From NCBI GenBank assembly GCA_012862575.1, contig BLSF01000053.1:62001-126000 (forward strand): a DNA stretch of 64,000 nucleotides, in the 5' to 3' direction. Positions 20,739 through 33,125 of this stretch are shown piece by piece. This stretch comes from Parietichytrium sp. I65-24A. Its lineage: Eukaryota > Sar > Bigyra > Thraustochytrida > Thraustochytriidae. The position numbers and the translations under genes were made by a program. Numbering within the stretch: the stretch's first letter is position 1; each line of letters begins with the position of its first letter. The notes beneath the pieces were generated by a model. It saw only the letters and a program-made list of their open reading frames with translations, was not told where the DNA came from and did not search any database.

Positions 20739-23700
20739 CAAATGCGCAATATGGATTACACAGCCTGCTAATCGTGCGGACCGGTCAAATGGGAGCGATC
20801 ATGATTTATAGACGCTCACCACCTTTTCGTGCAACTCTCTGCCTGTCCCAATTGTCTAAGCGCCGTTCTCCCTCTGTGTCTCTCAAGACATCCGCTCTTG
20901 ACAGAGCCTTGAGCGATTTGAGCAAAGTTGGCAGTGCGTTCAAAAAGACCGGAACCATCCGGATCCATCCTGATCCCGGTCTTGAGTCTTGCTGAAGCGT
21001 TTCAGATTGCTCAGCGACGAGGCTTCAATGCTACGCCACGCTCAGGAGCCGTCGTAGCAGCAGGAAGAGAGACCGCACATGCACCAGGCAGAACACAGAA
21101 GGAAGTAAGCAAGTAAGGAGGGAGGGAGGGAGAAAGAGAGTGGGTGACGCTGGAAAGTAGTTAAATATGAGCGCGAATTCGCATTCGTGCAGCGATTAAC
21201 TCTCAGTCATCCGATCAAATGAACAGCAATTCCTGCCCATTCCATTTCTCCCGCAAAAGTTTGCACGATTTTTCTTGTTGCCCTTTCCTTTTTCCATCTC
21301 CACACCACCTCCACTACATCCATCACACAACCGCTCACTAGGAGTCAGTTTCTCTCTTGCCTCTCACCTCCATCTCTCCTCACACAAAGACAGGCACCTC
21401 CCTTTTACTGGCATACTCTCTTTATATTTTCCATCTTTTTCCCGCACTTTTCAATTTTTTTCAAAAAAAGAAAACAAAGTTCGCCCCCTCCCTGTGGAGC
21501 TACCTCCCACTACATTCTCCTTATCACTCACTCTATGGGGGTTCCACTCACTGGCACTTAACACGTGAGCTACTGCTTGTTACCACTAGTCGTTCTCTTG
21601 AGGTTCCTCTCAAAAACTGCTAGTACACTTGCCAAGAGGAACGTTTGGCGCAGCACATGGCAACACAGCCCGACCGATATCGCACGATGGCGGAACGTAT
21701 GAAGGCCCGGAACGAAAACGTCGGTTCTCGCACTCTAGCAAGAGCTGTGCTCATTTTCACCGCCAAGCGCGCAAATCACGAAATCTTCGCTGCGTCAGCC
21801 ATGTGACCCATGATAGTTTTCGCACAAGAGCGACTGCTCCAAGAGTCAGATTTGACTCTCGAAAACAGCCAACGCAGAAAAAGGGGCCATTCAAGATGGA
21901 TCTGGCAACCGTGCGTCCAAAGTCTGGAAAGAGCGCCAACTCAAACCAAGGCGAGAATACGGCCGTGATTCGTAGCTTGAAGGCATTTTCTCTACTAGAG
22001 CAAACGTGATGATCCCCCATCCGCAACGGCAGCCGATGTGACAGATGTATACCTTCTGAGGACCCAGAAGTTTGCTCATACCGACGACATTCAGACGCGC
22101 GCGAAACCTACACATTCGCTCCGAAATGGCATCGCGCCACCTCATCCTCTTTCTGCATTTCAGCTCTTCAAGGTTTTGACCCCTCCAACAACTTGCTTCA
22201 AGTGCAAATTCGCACGGCAGTCAAGAGTGCAATGAGACTTCATCAACCTTGACAAAGCTTGACTTGACCCGGCAAATCCCTCATCCAGCAACCAAATTGT
22301 GCCTTATCCCTTGCCTATCACCACTCCGTAACATCGATATGGTCCCTGAACACGGCAGAGAAACACACGTGAACGGAACCAGTTATTGAGTGACTGTTCC
22401 GGAAGATGGTGTTGGCTGTCGGGACGTCCACAAGTGCCGAATCGACGTTTGCAGAACTCAGCAAGTCTCTGACATCGTCCAAATCCCAATCCAGGCGGAA
22501 CAAGTGTGCATCCATCAACCACCACCACCACCAACGAAACGACTAAGATAGCAAGAACCGCTGGCCACGTTCAGGAGCCCATCATGGCCCCAAATGCGTG
22601 CTTGAACCACCCATTCGCAAAGCGCCGTCTCCTCTCATGCAGTTTTCCTGTCGTCTCAAAGGAGCATACTATTCCTCCCTCTTGCGCTTACACCCTGACC
22701 AGCCGACGGGCAACGGCAGAGCCAAGACCGCGGAAATAGATATGAACGAACGCTCAATCAGATCAAGGAAACAGGGGAAACAGAGAAACAGGGGAGCTAG
22801 TCGCTCGGCTACCCCTCGCGTTCCCTCTCAAAGCGCGCTGGAAAGAAACCGCCACGTCCTCACAAAGCAGCACTGAGGAGGCCTCCCACTCTTGACTCCT
22901 CTGGTCAGTGCGCCTCTCAGCAACCTTGCCCACTCTTGAGCCAGGTTTGAGAGTCCTACGCGTGGCTACGTGGCCAATATTGCACCCTACCCTTCTCCTA
23001 TCCCTTCCCCAGCTGGCGATAGTCTCTAGCCGCGTCCCCCCGTGTCGTATGTTCCTGTCTAAGAGTTGTAGCGCGTCAAATGTTGCATACTGGCTAGGCC
23101 TCCATAGCGACTGTACCTATCCTTCGTCGACGAACATTTGGGGAACGCTTTCTCCACGATCGACGACACGACCAAGTTTAAAGTCCAAATTGTCGTCCGG
23201 CAAGTGCACGGACTTTCGCCTTCCACCGCGCTGACGAGAGCCCCAACAGCGCCAAAGGGCATACGAAAGCGGAAATGTAAGCGGGGAGCGCTGGACGGGT
23301 CACTGGCATAATGACCACATCAACCATCGCCCTGACTTTAGCCGGCAAGGGAAGGCCCCACATACGAGATCTCGGTTGACTGCGAGTGACAACCATCCCT
23401 CCGCAGTTTGTTTCGACAACTGGCCGACAAAATCGCGCTCTCTCCATCACAACGCACAACCGTTGCCTTCAAAGCGCGCCGCGCCACCGTTGCCACGCAC
23501 GAAACGAGAGCGCAACGCGGCTTCATGTTTCCGAATACCAACAAGAAACCAGAGTCTTCTCTCCTGTGCATCGTCGCATTGCCCTTGCTCGCCTGCTCAC
23601 TGCTTTTGTTTGTATTTTCACCTTGCTTGGGCACGCCTGCCCGCTTTCGACCTTCCCGCCACCACCGCCATCCTTCCACGACCAACCTCAAGCCTCGCAC

Positions 23701-26700
23701 GCAGTCACTTACCTTTTTCAAAGCCGCTTGTCGCCTGCACAAGACTGCCGCACTTGATGCGAAAAGCAGATTGCCTATTCAGATGGCGCAGAGGTGCCAA
23801 ACAATAATCGCCAAGCACTGAATGCTCTCCACACGTTTTTCGAAGCAACGTCGCAGTCAGCAGCTCGCTTCAAATGAATTCACAATGAATGAAAAGGTGC
23901 AACTTTTCTTCCAGACCCCAAATGTGCCTGCTGCGTTTGGTTTGCACAGTGACAATGCTGCAAGCTAGACAAAACTTGGGACGAGATAGCGACGAAACCT
24001 TCAAATCCCCGGGCAACCCACTTTGCTGCTTAAACAGCTCGAACAATCAAGTCGCAAATCGGCTCGAGATGTTCCTGACAACGTGGACAGGTTGTTGCAG
24101 CGATGCGAGGACTATGACGTCGATCGCAATGCGAAGTTTATCGGAAATTCTGTGCGATCGAGACCACTCCCAGATCTCTCTTTCTCAAAATCTCAGTTTG
24201 GAATGGCAACCACGGCAGGCGAGAGAGGAGGGAGTGATCAAGGGGGGAGTGATATTGGCCCTTGGTGATCAAATTCCCTCCTGTTGACAAGAGTTGCAAC
24301 TCCAAGTCGCGCGCTTTCGAGCTTGTGAAATTGTGAAATTTCGCGCCACGCCAAATGGAACCAACAGTTCTGGCAAAGGTGTAGGCCGGGACCCGGAGCA
24401 GTGCACGGGCAAGATATGCAACTCAGTTGATTGAATTGCTGTGATGAAACGGTATGCCAGTCGTACTCGAGCGTACCTCGGTGTCAAGCTTGAAAGGTAG
24501 AATTGCAAATAAATGTTCGTTCTTATCCCGGGGATGAGTGGGTTGCCGACCCAGCCCCGGCCCGAGCGAGATGATGTGAACTGGCTACGAAGTGTTCCAA
24601 CCGATTTCTGGGATGGCTATGCCATCCACTAGCGACCGACACTGCAACTCCCCTTTCTAGGAGTAAGAGAGCTTTTCTCTGAACCGTTCGTTCTTGGTTT
24701 TCTCTCGAGCAGCTGAGCTGTGCGCTGATGGTTTTAAAAGGGCCAAATGCCAACTTGCAATGAAATGTGTCAGAACGAATTGAAGGTCTGCCGGGTGTGT
24801 TCCGTAGCTTGGGCGACAACGTGTGGAAGTGTATGGGAATGTGATCAGTGGTGACTAGAACACCAAGTTCGCGTCGACTCGGCAGGCAGACTCGGTGTCA
24901 GTGGGCTTCAGTTCAACCCGACAATTGAATGCAAGCGGTGTCAAGAAGCTTGTCTTGCTTTCAGCCTTGAAACAATCGGTGAGAGTTAGCTCCGAGTTCA
25001 GAGAGCTAAAGTTCCGGGAAAGTCAAGATCTATTCTTCCCGAGATGAGGGTTGGAACGCCACGCGCGAAATACAAGCTAGCTGCTTTCTCAGCGTATGTG
25101 GGACTAGACCTTTAGAACGCTAAGGCAAAAGTCGTAGACGAGGGGCAAAACGTGGGTCAACGAGGAATTGCCAACAGAGCAGCTCACTCGATCGAGATTT
25201 GGGATTTGAAGTTTGATTTGGTCACGACTTTCCTTCCGGCTCCTTAATTACTACGAAAGATCTATATTTTCCTCTAAATGAATTCCCTCTCACACCACTG
25301 GCTGTTCCTCTAATAGGCCCTGCCGAATTTCAAACTCATTGTTCATTTGAGAGGCAGTAAGCTGTTTTTAAACCATCTACTTCACTAAAGTTGTTAATAG
25401 ATAAATAGATAGCCGTTTTGATCCCTACAAATATCTAAACTTGTAAGTAACCATCGCGCGAGACAATGGACACACTGAGAAAGAAAAGAGGAAGGACCAC
25501 CTGCAAATACTTTAGGATCTAGACATAATTACTGGTAACAGCGAGTGCATACCTGACTGCACACACCGATACCTGTCTTAATGTACTAACAGCAGCAGTC
25601 AGAGGACAGACATTCTAGAAGTACATATACCACTCGAGAGGGATTAGTACAGTTAAGGAGATTTAGACATCTCCTATAGCCTACACACAGCTGCTATAGC
25701 AACAGGAGTTTCGAGTTTTCGTGCAACTGCCGAACTCCGTAGCAGTGAACTCGCTCAATCGATCATCTTGCTTTCTACCCTCAGCAGGCTCCTCCGTGTG
25801 GCCGCTCAACCAACCAACGGCGAGCACAAGTGCGAAATAAATTGCCATCGATAGGCTATGTTGGCTGTGGCCTCAGAATTCAGAATGACTTGGCTAGTGT
25901 ACCTTATTAGACCATTATGAATTCGAAGATTTGTTCGTAGCTGTCATCAAGCGCGCACTTCGGACTGCGAGTTTCACGCGAGTGGACGGCGGTATGCAAC
26001 AGCCTCCGCCATGGGCTTAGAACCACCAGCAAGCAAGAGTTTGTCTCGTGTCAAGGCCTGCCTAGCACCAAGTTCAAGTACAATACCCAAAGGCCTTCTC
26101 TCTTTCTCTCTCGCCCCTGTCCCTCTCACTCACACGCACTCTCTCTCTCCCCACCTTGCCCCTCTCCGTCACTGTCCACCTTTTTCTCACTCTCCCCAAG
26201 CGAAACGAAAGTGCCAATAGTGCCCATACGTACTTCATCTCAACTTCAGCTTTCTCCCAACGCAAATAGGGGAATCTTAAGAGTAATTTGAAGCCTGGAA
26301 GGGAAGAAAGTAGAAAGGAAAGGGAAGAATATTATAGAAAAGTGTAGCTACTAAAAAAGGCCTCCCTGTAGGTCGTTGGCTTCTAGTAGGTGAGGAGAGG
26401 TGCTCCTTCTTCTTCCTTAGGAGCCTGTGGCAAAAAAAGTGTCTTGATTCGCTGTACTGAAAATCAGGACGTGAGAAAACAAAAGCGCAAGTGTGAGATA
26501 GAATATCAAAACCCAACAATGAACTCTTGTGATTTTCGAGAAGAACAAATGCACGCCTCTTTGCAGAATTCAAAATCTTAATCCTGACTTCATCAATTTT
26601 CCTAGGTGATCGGTTGACGTACGATGCCTTAAGTTCGTAAAAATCATCCGGAGTAACAAGAACATTGAGCAGGTACTAGGTGCCAAGAAAATGCCAGAGT

Positions 26701-28584
26701 TCTCAGTTTTTGTTTCCAGAAGGCGGATCTGGAAAAGTTAGTTCCAAACGCTCCCCGTTTTGACAACGAAGATCACGAGGCGCTTTGAATTGCTGGAGAC
26801 GAGCGTTTGGAAATTCAAAACAGAATATTTGAGAACAATTAGAATTCAGAATTCAGAATCCATTGCCAGGACGACTTCGGAGGAATCAGCAACTCTTCTA
26901 GTCTATCATGATAAATTGTGACAAACTTTTGCTATTTCACCGTCAGCTTGTCTTGCGTGGCTCTCAGCTCATCATGCAAATCTCCTGTCTTGCTTCGGAT
27001 CTGCGGGTCTGCGGATCTGCGGAGCCATAGCCTGCCCGCTGGCAGTCGATCCGTTGGGATAGTTGCGCGACGCAGCCGCCGCTCCTCGCCACGGCGTTGG
27101 GATTTGAGCAGAGCGCAAAGCGAAACCCCTCTCCAAAAGCTGCTTCTCCTCCTCGTACACTACAGGCAGGGTGGAGAGAAGGAATAACTTGTCAGGTTTC
27201 TGTGCAAGCAGTTTCTTCCTTCTCCCGTCCTCCTTTTTTCCCTGGTTTTTTGTCAACCCCTCCAGTGCAATTTTGACAAGTCCTGGACTGCCTCCGGGAA
27301 AGAGAAGGAACTCCTACGTTTTCGATAGTTAAGCAATCGAAACATATCGAAACGCCTCAGCCCTGATACGGCGTGAGCTTTCATTATGCTGACTATTACT
27401 GAAATCTGTGATCTTTAACCTACCACTCTCTCAAAATCAATTCCCTATCTAGAACTTAGGTTTTCGGATAGCTAAAGATGTAGAGTGTTTCTGACCAGTG
27501 TGCGATGGTCGCCCATTCATAGTTTCCATGTTCAGCTTTCGCGTGTCAAAATTCTTTCACGCATCTGCTCTGATTGCAACTCTTGTTTGGAAAGCGCCAG
27601 GCCGCAGAATCTACGGACGAGAATCTGCAACCTTCAAAACTTTCGAAACGAAGGGACGTGGGCCACTTGGAGATTGAGGAATCGTGAAAGAAGAAAGAGC
27701 TGCATTTCCATGGTTTTTAGTGGATCGAGACCTTCTCGAAGCGTAAGGATCGTCTGGGCAGCACACCGTCGTCCGTAGTCATTCCAACCCACCAACTCGA
27801 AGGTGTCTGACTTACATGATTGAAAGACGATAAATAGAACATCAAGTTGAATAAATTCGACTGGCGCTGAGAAGTACCACGGAAAAAGACTTTCCTCTCG
27901 CACATCTCGCACTCTCTCTCAAAATCAATCAATCAATCAATCAGTCAAAATAGAGAAAGAACGGCAGTCGCGACCCGCGTCGTCACCGTTTTCGATAGAA
28001 ACACTTTCGACGTCGTTCCTCCTCCCAGGGAGAAATAGAAGACATACTGGCCAGGCTAAAAAATGGCCAAGCTGCCGCCTTGATACGTAGCTTCCTCTGA
28101 TGCAACGATTCTCCTCTTGCTCGTTTCAGATACGTGGATCCTATACACAGATATACACAGGCAGATGTTGGCGACACGTTTCCTCAAGACTATTTTACCA
28201 TTATCTTAGAAAAAAAATACTGTGAGGGTGCTACTTTCTGATAGAGAATTGCGATTATGGACAGAACCATAGGGTCTGCCATCCATTTGCAACAGATACT
28301 AGATCGCCATGCTAGTCCCTTCACCTGACGTCATTGCCCCTCAACAAAAGAATAAATTTCGGTGGTTTTCGGACATCGGATTTTGGGATGGTAAAAACGA
28401 ACAAGTGTTAACATGGTGTCGCGCAATCTTTGCAGATTGCGCTGCCTGTGAATTTGAGACCTGAGGGCTCTGAGGCGCTATTTTTATGTTTCGTGACGTG
28501 TCAATTCACTCGCTCTCAGGAAAAAAAAAAAATGCTGAAGTTCTAAGAGAGCCATATTTTTCCCACCAGATATTTCCTACGCTA

Positions 28585-28598
28585 CCCCCCCCCCCCCC
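28585..28598. repeat. Poly-C homopolymer (14 bp)
   Basis: An uninterrupted run of 14 C residues in intergenic DNA. Confidence 0.95.
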
Positions 28599-30894
28599 TT
28601 TCTCTAGTCAACGTTATGCACTAACCCTAAACCGTTTCAACAGTCGCTTGGCTTCAAGAGTAGAACTGCAACAATGTGGGACTAAGATTGGTGGAGAGCA
28701 GCGAGAAATCGGTCCGGAGAAAGCAATCAAAGGAGTTCGATTGATCAAGAAATCGATTGAAATAAACTGAGTACTGAGTACTGAGCACTACTACCAGAAA
28801 TTGCCACTGGCTTTGAAACGAGGAAGGGGAGACTTATTACGGTACACTTTTATAGAATTATGCGGTCGAAGTTGACCGTGCCTGCCAAACAAATGTTCTG
28901 TTTTCGAGACTTACGAGTAGCAAGTCATATTGGTGGGCCGCATCCATTTCCACATCCTCACTTGCCCTCAAGTCCGCGTCGCTTACTCGCGCACGAGAGC
29001 TAGGTGAAGCAAAACTGCAGAGGATGCAGTAAAGAGCGTGTTGCAGTCTTCCCGAATTTCGTTCCCGGTCCCGAATTCTTCCTCAGCTACGGGTACTTTT
29101 AGAATGCTGTATCATCTTACCTCAGTGTAAGTGTCGGCTCGGAATCAAAAATACCTCCGCTCCCGGTGGAAAAAAACCGGGATTCTCGACGTTTATCGTG
29201 CTCGTTACAGAACGCACTCTGACGAATTTCTCCGAAGCCTTCTGAATGGGAGTGCCAAATTCGCCAAATTGATCCCCAGGTCGCCCATAATGACACGATT
29301 GCCGCTGCTCGCCATCAGAAGTTGAAATTCAAAATTCTCAACTAATATTCTGAACTGAATTCTGAATTCACCACTCGCTTTTAGAACGTGGAAGAGCAGT
29401 TCGTGAGCTAGCTCTTTACAGGCCTGCTACGAGGGTGTTGCGCGATGAGAAGAAACAATGCACCCAACTCGCTCAGAGTTGTTAATCCAATCCCTCCCTC
29501 GCCTTGCTCAACTAGCTTGCACCCTGAGGATTCCCGCCAGCAATCGTGGCCAGCGCCCAAAAAAAGCCCTCAAGTCCCGGCTGACATTTGACTCTTTCTT
29601 TCTTTCCTTTCGCTTTTCAGTTGCACCTGTTCTTCTTGATTCATAGTGTACAGGGAAGCACGAGTTCAGCAAATCTAGCTTCTATCTCCTGAGTGAGCCC
29701 TTACCTCTTGGGGCTAAGCCAGCTAGGCGACGCATTTTCCTGGACGGCATCTGCCTGATGGCCCTATACTGTGTACACCATCCATTTTGGTAGGCCACAG
29801 ATAAGGTTTTGCAGATGTCCACTTCGCTCCAAGGAAAGCATGACAAGCAGTAAGAAAGTCAACGTGTTGGCACGCATTGGCGCGTGTAACTTTTTCCCCA
29901 AGTTGAGCACGCTGGAGTCACAATGCCGTCCACGAATTGTCTTGTGGACCATCTTCATTCATTGATCACCAGCAATCATCAGAGGAAGACTGGATCGCTA
30001 TTTTATTGCTAGTGTTGTAAACTATGGTCATAAAACTACACCGACAAGTTTGCGGCCAAAACTTTTCCGCATTGCACTTTATTCTGAGACTGTTTGGCTA
30101 GCTCCACTCGTACATGCATATCCACGTTTTCATTGCTGTTGTTTTTGTGTTAAGAGCTGTGGGAGAATGGCTTCGATTGGGACAGCACACCACGGCAAAT
30201 AACTCCTCCCCTTTCAAAACTCCAGACATTTGCACCAGTACTTTCCCCTTCCCGTTCCAAATCTTCTCCCAGTCACGACCACCAATCTGGACCATCGATG
30301 TTGCCCATGTTCCGCCCCGCCCCGCCCAGACGTTGTATTTTTTGCCCAAGTTTTCGCGCCACATTTTTGCCACCAAATTTGGGGCTGGACTTTTCCCTGA
30401 TTTCCCTCTGTGTCCTCGCAAGGTCCAATCTCTACTACTCTACTACTCCGCCGTCTTCGCCAAACAGACACGAAATGCACAGTCACAACATTCCTTTTAT
30501 TAATTCTTTCCTGCTGGCCCGTGAGTTCTTTACACTAACCCCAGATGTGATCTTCACCGACACTTCTCTTGACTTCGGACTTTGCATGTACTGACAGGCC
30601 CCGAACCCTGGAGCACTTTTCTGAATCTCCCTTCTCGGAGTATTCGAACTTCAGGCCTAACACACCTGTGCAAGTGGTTCCCCGCTTCCTTGTCCCGTCC
30701 CCGCGGCCGTCGCCCATCTGCATTAGTCTGCATTGTACTCTGACTGTGAGTATCTACCACAGGCTAGTTAGTATATGTGCAAAAAGGATGTGCGCGCTAC
30801 TAGTGGCATTGGCTATGATTTTCACTACTCTGTCCCAAGTGAATGCTAGTCGGAGCCATGTCTCCCTTAGGCGCACAGTAGTACTCGCGCGCAG

Positions 30895-30975
30895 TGGGTG
30901 AGTGAATGAGTGTATGAGTGTATGAGTGTGTGAGTACGCGTAGTGCCACTGCCACTGCCACTGTTACTGCCACTG
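30895..30975. repeat. GAGTGTAT and GCCACT short repeats
   Basis: Imperfect GAGTGTAT-type units are followed by GCCACT units, 140-220 bp upstream of the RMDN-family start. Confidence 0.6.
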
Positions 30976-31056
30976 TCGCGACATAAGGCACGCGCTCCTT
31001 TACAGAGAGGAGCCGCACACACGCAGCTAGGCGCGTGGACAGTGGCCTAAGAGAGA

Positions 31057-31110
31057 GTGGGAGAGAGAGAGAGAGAGAGAGGAGGAGAGAGAGGAGGAGA
31101 GAGAGAGGGA
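31057..31110 (+). repeat. GA-rich polypurine leader of the RMDN gene
   Basis: A GAGA/GGA microsatellite of about 54 bp ends six bases before the ATG at 31116. It is one of several sense-strand purine tracts before genes in this window. Confidence 0.75.
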
Positions 31111-31115
31111 AAGGG

Positions 31116-32678
31116 ATGGCCAGCGTGAGGAGCGTGCACCGGGTGGCACAGGGCGGGGGCCCCGCCGAGTACCGTTTGCTGGTGCACAGCGGAGAACCGG
31201 AGAGCGCGGCGCACTGGCTCCGCGCCGAGGACTGGGTCCGGTTCTTCAGCCAGCTGCGCAGTGCAGGCGCTCCCGTCGTCGACCCCGCGTGCTCCCCCGC
31301 GCAGGCGTTCCTGAACCCAGCCCACCGCGAAACGCTCTCCCAAGCGCTCAGAGACGCCGTCGCCGCCGCCGCCACTCACCCGCCCGCCGCCGCCATGGCC
31401 CGCGCGCTACTCTCCCCCGAGCCCACGCAAACGCAAGCGCCAACGCCAACACCGCAGACACTGGGGACTCTGGGGACACCGCAGCCACTGGGGACTCTGG
31501 GGACACCGCGGACCGCAGGCCTCGCGCGGACGGCGGCGCTGGTGGCGCGGCGGGCAGAGGCTCGCGCGGCAGAGGAGGTCTTGCGGCGGCTGTTCGGCGC
31601 GCAGGACAAGAGGGCAGCGGCTGTCCGCGGCGTGGGCGTGGGCGCGGCCTTGGCGGTGGCGTTCTTGTCGCCGCGACTCAGACCGCTACGCGGCTTGCTG
31701 CTGGGCGCGCTCGCCGCCGCGCTGATGCTGAGACTGGCGCTGCGCAGGGCGTGCGAAGCGGCCGTCGCTAGCGCCAACGAGCTCGCCGTGCTCGCCGGAG
31801 AGAAGCCAGAGCTGGGCTCGGAGAAGACCGACCTAGCCATGCTGCAGAGGGCGCTCAAGGCGCAAATGGAGTCGCAGCGACAAGACGCTACAGCGCCAGA
31901 GGGAGCCGCCAGCGACCAAACCCTGCAGGCGGAACAGACACAGACACAGACACAGCACATGCAACGGAATATTCAGGCGTTGGACGACATGGAGGCCAAG
32001 GAGGACGCTCTCGCGGCTAGCGCCCTTGCTGAAAAGCTAGCTGCGGCTGGCGGCGCGCCGTACGAGCTGCTCTGGCGCATGGCGAAGGCATGCTACATGG
32101 GCGCGCAGGTGCACTTTAGGGAGACCAACTCGCTCACGGATCCCAACAGACTCCGTCTTCTGGGAACCGCCGTGGAACTGTGCTCTGAACTGCTCGAAAA
32201 GCATCAGGAGAAGGCGCTCTCGCACAAGTACTACGCGATTTGCGCCCAGGAGTTCTCTAACCACCAGGGGACCACTGCGAAGATCATCGCAGGCAAGGAG
32301 TTTGCGGAGCACACTCAAATCGCCATCGAGATCGACCCGCAGGACCCCACCTTACACTACATGTCGGGCAGATTTAGCTTCGAAGTAGCGAAGCTGAGCT
32401 GGGGCGAAAGGCTTGCTGCGAAGGCCATCTTCGGGCAGGAGCCACCCAAGGCGACCTGCGAGCAGGCGCTCCAATCCTTTCTCCGTGCCAAGGAGCTCCG
32501 CGAGGAAGGCGCCGAAGAGCTGCGCGACTCGCTCGAGATCGCCAGGTGCTACGTTACACTCAAAGATCGCAACGCGGCACGTGAGCACCTTGAGCATATT
32601 CTTAACTCTTCCAAAAAGCTTTCTGCGGACGACCTCGACGTCCAACAAGAAGCCAGAGCGATGTTGGACAAGCTTTGA
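31116..32678 (+). CDS. Regulator of microtubule dynamics (RMDN/FAM82)-family protein
   Basis: A 520-residue protein. The ATG at MASVRSVHR follows a GAGAGA leader, and the open frame upstream has no ATG. The C-terminal half (about 300-515) matches the helical TPR-like RMDN domain: ELLWRMAKACYM, ALSHKYYAICAQEF, TTAKIIAGKEFAEH, IDPQDPTLHYMSGRFSFEVA, LSWGERLAAKAIFGQEPP. Before it are Ala-rich low-complexity sequence with a short internal duplication (LGTLGTPQP and LGTLGTPRT) and a hydrophobic stretch (about 170-210) that could anchor it in a membrane, as in RMDN3/PTPIP51 of the outer mitochondrial membrane. Members bind microtubules or act at organelle contacts. The location here is inferred. Confidence 0.88.
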   Translation: MASVRSVHRVAQGGGPAEYRLLVHSGEPESAAHWLRAEDWVRFFSQLRSAGAPVVDPACSPAQAFLNPAHRETLSQALRDAVAAAATHPPAAAMARALLSPEPTQTQAPTPTPQTLGTLGTPQPLGTLGTPRTAGLARTAALVARRAEARAAEEVLRRLFGAQDKRAAAVRGVGVGAALAVAFLSPRLRPLRGLLLGALAAALMLRLALRRACEAAVASANELAVLAGEKPELGSEKTDLAMLQRALKAQMESQRQDATAPEGAASDQTLQAEQTQTQTQHMQRNIQALDDMEAKEDALAASALAEKLAAAGGAPYELLWRMAKACYMGAQVHFRETNSLTDPNRLRLLGTAVELCSELLEKHQEKALSHKYYAICAQEFSNHQGTTAKIIAGKEFAEHTQIAIEIDPQDPTLHYMSGRFSFEVAKLSWGERLAAKAIFGQEPPKATCEQALQSFLRAKELREEGAEELRDSLEIARCYVTLKDRNAAREHLEHILNSSKKLSADDLDVQQEARAMLDKL

Positions 32679-33125
32679 AAAGAACGAAGAAGGGAAGGTG
32701 ATGCAAATACGACCGGTAATGTCCCCCTCATCTTTCAAACCCGTGCGTGGAGCGCCACATTATGTTGTGAACATAGTTTTGTTGTTCTTAGTTTGTGAGA
32801 GTAATCCTTTTGAAACTAAATTTCGTGATTTTTGTTGTTTTCTTGTTTTTTTGGGAAACCAAGCAAGGAGAAAATTTATTTCCTTCTTCTTCATCTCCGC
32901 AGCGGTGGCAAGGCGGGGGGCTAAACCTCAACAGCGATCGCGCTCACGCATTCTTACGCGGGGAAGGTGCTGCACTTCCCCGATGTAAGACGGCCACAAG
33001 AGAAAAGGCACAGAAAAAGAGCTGATTCACCATATTTTGTAAATTACGTTTTCACAGTCAGTTCGCTACCGCACCTGTTACCGTTTGAGTTCCCGCTCAA
33101 TGACGAGGTGCGCGGAACACGAAGG
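32679..33125. other. Convergent intergenic between RMDN and Sec7 genes
   Basis: A 447-bp stretch with the two 3' ends and T-rich DNA. Nothing else is seen. Confidence 0.6.

Larger units (their letters stand above)
18469..31115. other. 12.6-kb block without a supported gene
   Basis: I found no reading frame with recognisable domains, no paired exons and no RNA gene here. The first several hundred bases are the promoter side of paralogue B. Later parts alternate between GC-rich and AT-rich DNA, with simple repeats: GA run about 19254-19272, palindromic octamer repeat 20710-20738, poly-C 28585-28598, ATCA run about 27924-27945, and GTATGAGT repeats about 30898-30940. Short open frames up to about 190 codons overlap on several strands and look like chance. 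Confidence 0.55.

Noticed and set aside
21657-21806. 49-codon ATG frame (MATQPDRYRT...) in the gene-free block
   Set aside because: Short, with no conserved motif, and overlapped by other open frames of similar length. Chance is the simpler reading.
23376-23821. Three overlapping plus-strand frames of 120-140 codons
   Set aside because: All three frames are open together, which points to composition and not to a gene.
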